64,000 nucleotides of DNA from Lithospermum erythrorhizon (lineage: Eukaryota > Streptophyta > Magnoliopsida > Boraginales > Boraginaceae), in the NCBI GenBank assembly GCA_019722365.1, contig JADFUC010002135.1, forward strand, positions 124,001 through 188,000, read 5' to 3'. Numbering within the stretch: position 1 is the stretch's first letter; each line of letters begins with the position of its first letter. Below, in pieces: positions 55,016-64,000 of this stretch. Under the pieces are notes generated by a model that did no database searches, was not told the origin of the DNA, and was given only the letters and a program-made list of their open reading frames with translations. The position numbers and the translations under genes are program-made.

Positions 55016-56265
55016 ATGTCGAGAGAAAGGTAAGAAAAATCAAACCCCTCTAAACTATCATTTTTAATGAGCTAAGTGATATTTCCTTCTTTAATACCCC
55101 TTCTTCCGGTAAGAATCAAACTCAAGATCTTTAAGAACCTATCATAATTTTTTGTCAAAGATCTAGAGAAATTTGATGTTTTTTTGTAACTATTTATATT
55201 ATTGATGTTGAACTAATAAATTGAAGTTCATATGTTTTATATAGAGAAAGGTTTGATGAGATAGCAAAGAGGCTGAAGAGAGAGATAGATGCATCATCAT
55301 TATTAGGGTTACAACAACAAATTATTGAAAGGAGAAATATGCTAGGCCCTCCAGGAACGTTGAATACAATCACACCTTGTGCAGCATGTAAGCTTCTAAG
55401 AAGAAGATGTGCTGAGGAATGCCCTTTTTCTCCTTATTTCTCCCCTCATGAACCCCAGAAATTTGCAGCTGTTCATAAAGTCTTTGGTGCTAGCAATGTC
55501 TCCAAGTTACTCATGGTAATGCTCAAAAACTGTAGTCAACATTATTTTAGACCTATAACTTGCCTCATAATAAATACGGAGTAATATACTATAGTTGATC
55601 ATGTAATATTGGGGACTAATAATCTGAATCATCTAGTTTAATTTGTATATTTTTTGGATACTTAATTAATTGCAAGAATTTTACTCAATTATTGGAAGAA
55701 TTTACCTTTCAGAGAAAAATTAACTTATACATAATATTGACACATGAGCAATGCCTAGGACATTATTTAACCAACATTTTTTCTCTTCTTTTTATTGTAG
55801 GAAGTGCCTGAGGGGCAAAGGGCAGATGCTGCAAATAGTTTGGTTTATGAAGCAAATGTGAGGCTAAGAGATCCAGTGTATGGATGCATGGGTGCAATTT
55901 CCTCTTTGCAACAACAAGTGCAAGCATTACAAGCTGAGTTGAATGCAGTTAGAGCTGAGATTTTGAGATATAAATATAGAGAATTAGCTACAAATAATAT
56001 CATTGCATCAACAAATGCAGCTGCTTTAGTTTCATCTGGAGCTGTTTCAGTTGCTGATCAGTTGCCTCAAGCCCCAAGAACTCCTCCTACTCATCACCAT
56101 CATCATGGAGCTACTCCATCACCGCCTCCTCCTCCACCTCCGCGACCTCCACAGCCTTCTGTGGTGGTCTCTTCTTCGTCGCCTTCTTCATCTTTGTATA
56201 CTCAAAGTCCTAGCATAACTAGCTTCAATAATAATATTTCCAACAATAACATACCATTTTTTTGA
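55016..56265 (+). CDS. LBD15: LOB-domain transcription factor, LBD15-like, 249 residues
   Basis: Three exons (55016-55029, 55245-55515, 55801-56265) join in phase to 250 codons with the stop. The protein begins [20 protein letters not shown], as in Arabidopsis LBD15. The LOB domain covers about residues 44-145: zinc-finger-like C block [15 protein letters not shown] (CX2CX6CX3C), GAS block with [18 protein letters not shown], and the coiled-coil Leu pattern [19 protein letters not shown]. The C-terminus is His- and Pro-rich ([21 protein letters not shown]) and ends NNIPFF. Class I LBD proteins are nuclear DNA-binding regulators of organ boundaries and vascular development; LBD15 has been linked to xylem and meristem regulation. 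A tiny first exon of 14 bases and an intron after SKLLM match the family. All splice sites are GT-AG and no defect was seen. Confidence 0.9.
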
Positions 56266-59209
56266 AAGTCATCATAGATGCCATATATATAGTATGAACT
56301 ATTAGCGGCGGGTCTAGTGCTAGAGTATGATCAAAATAATATCAATCTTTTAACTAGGAAACTACCCTTCGTTTTGTTTTGTTTGTTTTATTATCATATC
56401 CTGATGTGATGATCGAGCAAAGATCAACATAAGAGTTGAACTTCTTTTCTTATGGTTAGTTTACATTATTTCCGTCGAAGCTTTTTTGATGGATAGTAAT
56501 ATGTACCTTTGGAGAGAAATGGAAACTGAATTTTCCTCTACTTTGAGTTCTTTCTAATGATAATAGCTCTCACCATTCTTTCTTCACTCATTACTAGGGT
56601 TATTAGTATAATTAGATCCATCTATAGCTTTACACTTCGATTATAATTAAGAAATATTAGTATATACAGTTCTAAATTACTGAATTACAACAACCTCAAG
56701 CGATTGCAATATTGAGATGAATATTTCAATTTTGTTTCATATGTTATAAATGCAAACTTTATTGAAACTTATATTTCCATGTTACGAAACTTGTAATAAC
56801 TCGCTCCTATTGAGACATGTCACAATCACATACATCTAATTACGTTTCGTAAATCATTTCTAACATGCATCAAGACATTTTACATTTTTCGTAACACAGA
56901 GAGACTAAGAGGATGTTCGGCTATAATTTTTTAAAATGGAAAAAGGCTATAGTGAACTTATATAGAAGCTACTAGTAAGTTTTTTAAAGTAAAAATTAAA
57001 ATAAAGTTGTATTGAATATTTATAATCAAGTAAAAAGAAAATCATATTAGTAATATGACGATTCAACCCTTACGTTCGAAGTAAATTGAAACATAGAATA
57101 TGTACATAAATCACTATAGTGAAAACATCATTTAAGTCAAGACTTTGTGCATATTGAAGAACATTAGTGGCTTAAATTTCAGTTTGGCCAATCGCATTTA
57201 TCAGTATTATTCCCTGCATATATGGTTATTCACAAAGATGAAGAGGAAATTAAAATTAAGTAGATGGATTTTGATTGATTAGGTTTGGGGCAGCTAAACA
57301 TACAGCCCGTAGAGGACGGGTCATTTGCACGTGTGGGAAATATGCTGCTTTGACTAAATTATAAAGTCTCATTAATATTTCTACATGTGTGTAAGTCTGT
57401 GCCAAAATTTATAACTGATGCCTGAAAACTTTACAGAAAGGACAGATCTAGAGGGGAGACAAATTGTATTGTAATGCCAATAATGCCAATTGGATCCATC
57501 CAGGACTCAATATTTTAGCTGAATTGCGTGTGAATTGTATTGTATAAATTACCATTAAATATGTTGTGGGACTTCATTTGCAACAAAGAAAAAAAAAATT
57601 GTGGATGATATTGAGGTAATACTCCAAAAAATGTAAAAGTTGCAACCATATGGATACCACTTTCTTAAGAATTCATACATACATAGTATCAAAACTACTA
57701 AATGTCATAATAAAAAGATGGAACGGATTTATACGTGGAAAAGGGTGTATGAAAAAATCACATTGATAAATTGATGAATTATATTTGATACCTAATAATA
57801 AATCAAATAACTAACGTTTTAAATTACTCTCTAGTACTATATATATATATATGTCAATGGGAATATGTTTCTAATTGGACAAATCATCGATAAACACTCG
57901 ATATGTTTTTGCGGAAATGTTTTGTGTTGATGCCGCATTCACTCGAAAAATTCGCCTCAATTTGATCAGACCCGACTCGAAATTTTCAAGAAAATAAGGT
58001 TTGATTCGAATCGATAAATAATAAAGAGTAGTCCACATTGGATCCATTTTGACCTTTAAAAGTCATGCTGGCCTACCGTTGTGCATGAACCGAGCTATAG
58101 CGAACGGCTCCCTGGGTTAAATTCTTGTGAACATTGATCTATAATGAGTCAAGCTCTCGGTCTATAATAAAGCATTGATCGAGTAAACCAGCTCGGCCTC
58201 AACTCAAACTCATTAAAATTAGGTGAGCTATTGGCTCGACCCGGTTCGAATAGTGGCTAAAATGTATTTATGTCAGGTTCATCTCGTCTCATGTAGACTT
58301 GTATGCTCGCAACTGTTAAACAAACAAACCTCAAACCAGAAGTGAAACAGGTAATTTGATTACTTTCGATCATTTAACCAAACTATATATAATTCTTGCA
58401 ATAAATAATTCAATTCAACATATTATATTTTATGGGTTTATCAGCAAATTTAGTATATTATTGATATAGAAATCATGTCTACCCAATAACTAGATTTAAT
58501 GTCTGGAAAAGTTTCAGGGTGCATTTTATTTGATTTATTGAATTGTAATTCAAGACTTTTTTCAATTTAGTTGAGTTTTTTTTTACCCCAATTTTGATTC
58601 AATAACAAATGAATTGGCTTTCATTTTATTTATTTTTTGTAAATTAGCAATGACTATTACAATTAACGAATACATAAATTACTAACTAATGTAACCGTGA
58701 GTGCTTTAAAGAAAATATGATATAATAATCCTCTAGTAAAAGTTGAGCCGAGACCTCCTGGTGGAAGCTCAGGTTAGAGACTATTTGAATTCCATATAAT
58801 ATGAATTGGCTCTCATTTGTGATTCAATAGCTCTTTGCAATTTGCATTGTAGATAAATACTCCGTAGTTAGTTGGACTGTCCAAATGTGGTTGGTTTGTA
58901 ATAAGGTGAAAGATCATTACTTTTTTGCGTTTTGGTCATGTGAAAATCAATCAATATAATGGTAATGTAATTATTTATCGAAGTCTATTAATTATGGCGC
59001 TCGAATAGTTCATATATTAATTCTGTTTCTCGAACGTGTATCGAATGGGCCTGTTAGCATGTGAGTGTTTATGTAGAAATGCATAAATGAAAAGCAGTTA
59101 TGAAAGTGTATATAATGTTTTCTGATGTGATTATGAACATGTACATGAACTAAGGTCCTAAACTAGGTGAAGGCGCCTTTAGCGTTTTGCACGTGCAAGC
59201 TTCTCTGTG
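56266..59209. other. Intergenic DNA between LBD15-like and BLOS1
   Basis: AT-rich, no gene recognised. Around 57950-58330 GCTCGG/CTCGA-type words cluster (CCCGACTCG, GACCCGGTTCGAATAG), as in subterminal regions of hAT-type elements, but no ends were found. Confidence 0.35.
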
Positions 59210-60317
59210 ATGGATCGACAACACCAACTATCATCCACCAGCCATCTAGAAGCTTCTCTTCTCCAACTAATCAATGATCACAACCACACCTCAGTCAAGC
59301 TCCACCAACACACAGGTACATATGCATACTTAAGCATCATTGTCCTTTCGGTATGATATTTTTAAATTAATTTTAGTTTTGCTAATGGGGATGTGATCAT
59401 ACAGAGAAGGCAAAGAGAGAAGCGATAAGGAATGCCACCCGTGTGGCAGATGTTTTGGTGGATTCGGTGAATGGGGGAGTGCAAGAAGCATTTGTGATAG
59501 AGAAGAGGATTGAAATGGAAATTCGGGCTTTTGCGGCCACGAGTGCACGGTTCGCGACTCAAACCAGTCAGTGGCTCGCAGCTACTCATACCCTCAACAC
59601 TGCCGTCAAGGTTCATTTCTAGTTCCAATTTCGATGTTCCAATAATTTCATTTTGAATTTGTAAATCTTGTTTAGTTAGAAAATATTCTTGATTGTGGAT
59701 TGGAAACGGAGTCGGACTAAACTTATGTTAAAGGATATATAACAAATGACTTTAAGCATACCCCTATGGATTTAAGATCATCATTGAGTTAACAGAAAAT
59801 TATCTTGATTGCATGAAGTCAGATCGGTTTATAGAAGGAATTATTGATGATATTATTTTACTTCAGTTGATTGATGAGATCTTAGGATCATGATACTCTC
59901 AGCATGAAGAGATAGATTATTTTCTAGTCATTAAGCCTGGAGATTTCGGTGGCACCTTAGCACAATGAACATCAAGTCGACTCAGAATTCTACTAAAGTA
60001 GTGAATAATAACAGAACAAATTAATGAAGTTAATGCTGTAGTTGCACTGTTTCGGAATATAAGCAGCAGTAGTAGAACTCAAATCTGAATGTTATAGTTT
60101 TTGTTTGTTATCCTATATCAATTTTTCCATTTTCTTAAAAGTGTTTTTGAGTATCTACATAACTTTCTTTGAGGTTAGTGATGTTTAGAGGCACATTAGC
60201 TGACCCTTATTTTGAAAATTCTCTGAATAGGAAATTGGAGACTTCGAAAACTGGATGAAGACTATGGAATTTGACTGTAAAAGTATAAATGCGGCAATTC
60301 GAAACATTCACCAATGA
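59210..60317 (+). CDS. BLOS1: BLOC-1 subunit 1 (BLOS1/GCN5L1 family), 132 residues
   Basis: Three exons (59210-59315, 59405-59610, 60231-60317) give 133 codons including the stop, in phase with GT-AG sites. The protein has SHLEASLLQLINDHNHTS, RVADVLVDSVNGGVQEAFV, IEMEIRAFAATSARF and EIGDFENWMKTMEFDCKSI, the hallmarks of plant BLOS1, and is predicted to be mostly coiled coil. BLOS1 is a subunit of the BLOC-1 complex acting in endosomal sorting; in plants it has been tied to vacuolar transport of membrane carriers. Length matches the family (about 125-150). No defect was seen. The stop lies 185 bases from the stop of the convergent peroxidase gene. Confidence 0.93.
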
Positions 60318-60502
60318 TGTAACCTTGCTAGCGCTCAGTTATTCATGTAAAGGTACCATATAATTTTTATGAAATCAAACTTAGAATCGTCGTAATTGCA
60401 AACAAATCAGAAACAATTAAACACTAGAAAGCTTATTGTGATTTAATATACTATCACTTTATTCAATCACATCATATCTATTCTAGTATACTTTTGAGAA
60501 AT

Positions 60503-61992
<1,490 letters not shown>

Positions 61993-63512
61993 TGTAAGAA
62001 CTGAAAAATGTTAAGGTAAGAAAAAATGTGAGACTTCTATGTCTTGGTGCAGAACTCACATAAGAGCCATGACCAATTTATAGATTGTCACAGTAAAAAA
62101 AAAGACACATAATAAGGAATGCTTTATGGTTTCTGGTAATAAACTCTACGTTTCTGGAACAAAGACAATTAGTGGGAGCTCAAAGCCATTAGGGAATGCA
62201 ACAACTCCACTCAGAATGTCAAATAATTGTTTATAGTACAACGCCGTCGTTCGACATTGTTTAGGGTGTGAACTTGTGATTAAGATGGAATCTAAGGATG
62301 AAAACTTATTGCATGCTTGTTTTATCAGATTATTAAATCCATAAAGCTGTGAAATATGCAAAACACCCAAATTTGAGAACCTCCCATTAGTTGGAGAATG
62401 ACCATGGTTGGTAACTTACAATATTGTTAGTCTTCAAGATCTATAACAAAATGGATTATCATCAAACAGTCAACTCATTGGTATTCCTAGACTCAGTTCG
62501 GCTCTAGTAGTTGACATTTGACAAGCCTAATTGGGATTGATATTTCAATAGCTATAGTTTATTGAGTTCGAAATGCTAGAGCTTGAGCTGGATATTTTTC
62601 TTTGGGATTAATAATGATTGAATGTCATAATCGAAAGCTTACTGAGTTGCAACTAGCTCTATATAATGAACCGACGAGCCACGAGCGAGGAGCTAGTGTT
62701 GGTGTATTTCTTTGGTTCATAATCGAGCTAAATTCTGCTTGAACTTGTATGACATACAACTCGAGCATACAATCAAGCATACAACGAACATTTAATACAT
62801 ATATGTACAAATGTACTCTAAAAAGAAATTTATGAACAAAAAATGATAACAAATATACTCTAGAGTTGAGAAATTTGTATATTTTCATACAGAGTACAAA
62901 TCTATTCCGGTATGAGTACATATGTACTCTAGAAACATTTATGAATTTTAATGTTGACCGGTCAACGTTGGTCAGCCCCGATCGATAATAGTCAACCCCG
63001 ATCAACCCCAACAAACTCCAATGATTAACCGGTCGATATTTATAAAAGTTTGCACCATATTGGTGTTTGCACAGGATCAAGTCGAGTTTCGATGACCTCC
63101 GATCATTCCCATCACTAATCAGATTGTTTTGAACTCGACTGGTTATGAAATGAGGTAAAATGTTGTAGGGGCCAACCCTGATAACCCTAGTTTCACATTC
63201 TCCAAAAAGTAACATGAAAAAACCCATAAAAATATTATGTTCATTTCAACCCTTGACAAAATAAATGACAATATTATTGGTATTCTGACAAAATTTACTC
63301 AAATCAAATGTTACAAGCAAATATAATCCGTCACAGATGAAAAATTACTCGATGCTTATTCTAGTTCACAATATTGAACTGAATCTAATCCTAAAATAAC
63401 AAGCTACAAAATCATTATAAAAAAAGGGTGCATAAGCCTCCCTGTGAAAAAGAAACAGGAAGAAGAAATTCGAATGGCGACCAGTGGTTTTCTTGTGAGG
63501 ATCACATCAAAT
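61993..63512. other. Peroxidase upstream region and spacer to NAA25
   Basis: The peroxidase TATA is at 62077-62082. Between about 62480 and 63180 GAGCTCG-type and GGTCAAC-type words cluster (for example GTTGACCGGTCAACG near 62952), resembling subterminal DNA of an old transposon, but no ends were identified. No other gene is recognised. Confidence 0.35.
62077..62082 (-). promoter_or_regulatory. Candidate TATA box of the peroxidase gene
   Basis: On the minus strand CTATAAATTGG lies about 85 bases before the ATG at 61992, a normal plant spacing. Confidence 0.5.
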
Positions 63513-63998
63513 CTACAATTGCACCTTGAGGGCTTTTAATGACTCAGATTTTAACTCACAAATTTTGAGGAATTCGGATAGCATTGTGTCCTGGCTGGAT
63601 ATCAGCCTCCTTGCAACATCATGGGGAGACCAAGATTGTACCGCCTGGGTGATGCGATCCCCTAGTTCTGCATCATGCACGGATGAAACCAGATTCTTAA
63701 CAATCTGGAAAACCTTCCCAGGTCCGTCAGTCTGTTCATCGCTTTGAATTGATGAGAAAACGAAGTCAAACTTTTCGTCACTGGACTTGTTAATCTGCCT
63801 CCTTGACCATTTAGTTACCTCATCTAATATATCACACATACAATGAACTGAGTCTTGTATTTCATGTGTTTGCTTAGAACTTGACTGCTCTGGAGCACCC
63901 CCTTTCTTCTTTTTCTTTCCAGAAGGAAGTAATGATCTAGCACAAGACTGGATAATAATACTATGCCAAGCTAATGGTTCAGTAACCAACTGCACAAG
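63513..63998 (-). CDS. NAA25: NAA25, auxiliary subunit of the NatB N-terminal acetyltransferase (last exon, partial)
   Basis: An open frame of about 161 codons enters from the right edge and stops with TAG at 63513-63515. Its product contains TEPLAWHSIIIQSCARSLLPSGKKKKKGG, WSRRQINKS, GPGKVFQIVKNLVSS, ELGDRITQAVQSWSPHDVARRL and SEFLKICELKSESLKALK, which matches the C-terminal end of plant NAA25 (TCU2), the non-catalytic partner that anchors NAA20 to ribosomes for acetylation of nascent Met-Asp/Glu/Asn/Gln ends. The rest of the gene lies outside the window. No defect was seen. Confidence 0.75.
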   Translation of the reverse strand, partial: LVQLVTEPLAWHSIIIQSCARSLLPSGKKKKKGGAPEQSSSKQTHEIQDSVHCMCDILDEVTKWSRRQINKSSDEKFDFVFSSIQSDEQTDGPGKVFQIVKNLVSSVHDAELGDRITQAVQSWSPHDVARRLISSQDTMLSEFLKICELKSESLKALKVQL

Positions 63999-64000
63999 CC

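Noticed and set aside
56086..56160. His- and Pro-rich stretch in the LBD15-like protein as a separate repeat feature
   Set aside because: Such low-complexity tails are normal for the C-terminus of LBD proteins.

Overview
This is a 64 kb piece of AT-rich nuclear DNA from a flowering plant, most likely a eudicot. Evidence: spliced genes with GT-AG introns, plant-only families (LOB-domain protein, class III peroxidase), plant orthologues of BLOS1, NAA25, SLX1 and EngB, and a dense load of plant transposons (Ty1/copia with an initiator-Met tRNA primer site, L1-type LINE, hAT, Stowaway-like MITEs, tRNA-derived SINEs). I cannot name the species.

Layout. Bases 1-32300 are almost gene-free. They hold a possible 5' leader at the left edge, a decayed 1.8 kb element with Stowaway/mariner-like ends (525-2360), a 1.34 kb long-inverted-repeat element (4284-5625), unrecognised open frames around 10.3-11.5 kb, an old complete but inactive Ty1/copia retrotransposon (14938-19814), fold-back MITEs, and an L1-type LINE on the minus strand (about 24.7-31.76 kb) split by a 3.7 kb hAT transposon (26459-30194). 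A SINE with a perfect 12-base target duplication lies at 32315-32530.

Bases 33-46 kb carry genes. An EngB-type GTPase with a long repeat-rich basic N-terminus (33082-37887, plus) and an SLX1-type GIY-YIG nuclease (41081-43543, plus) are both recognisable over their whole length, but both carry stops or frameshifts in the catalytic core. A small intact DUF688-like gene follows (45196-45834). An unrecognised minus-strand open frame with a promoter-like upstream region converges on the EngB gene.

Bases 47.9-53.8 kb hold three related LTR-like units in the same orientation, plus short SINE- and MITE-like inserts. Bases 55-64 kb are the healthiest part: an LBD15-like transcription factor (3 exons), BLOS1 (3 exons), a class III peroxidase on the minus strand converging on BLOS1, and the last exon of NAA25 running off the right edge.

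The genes do not form a pathway. They are ordinary plant genes separated by transposon-rich intergenic DNA. The most interesting points are the paired breakage of EngB and SLX1, the 84-residue tandem repeats and nuclear-localisation-like motif of the EngB protein, the SUMO-interaction-like motifs at the SLX1 C-terminus, the LINE/hAT nest, the triplicated LTR-like units, and a probable GC-AG intron in the peroxidase. I found no convincing new biological system. Exon borders and LTR alignments were worked out by eye.
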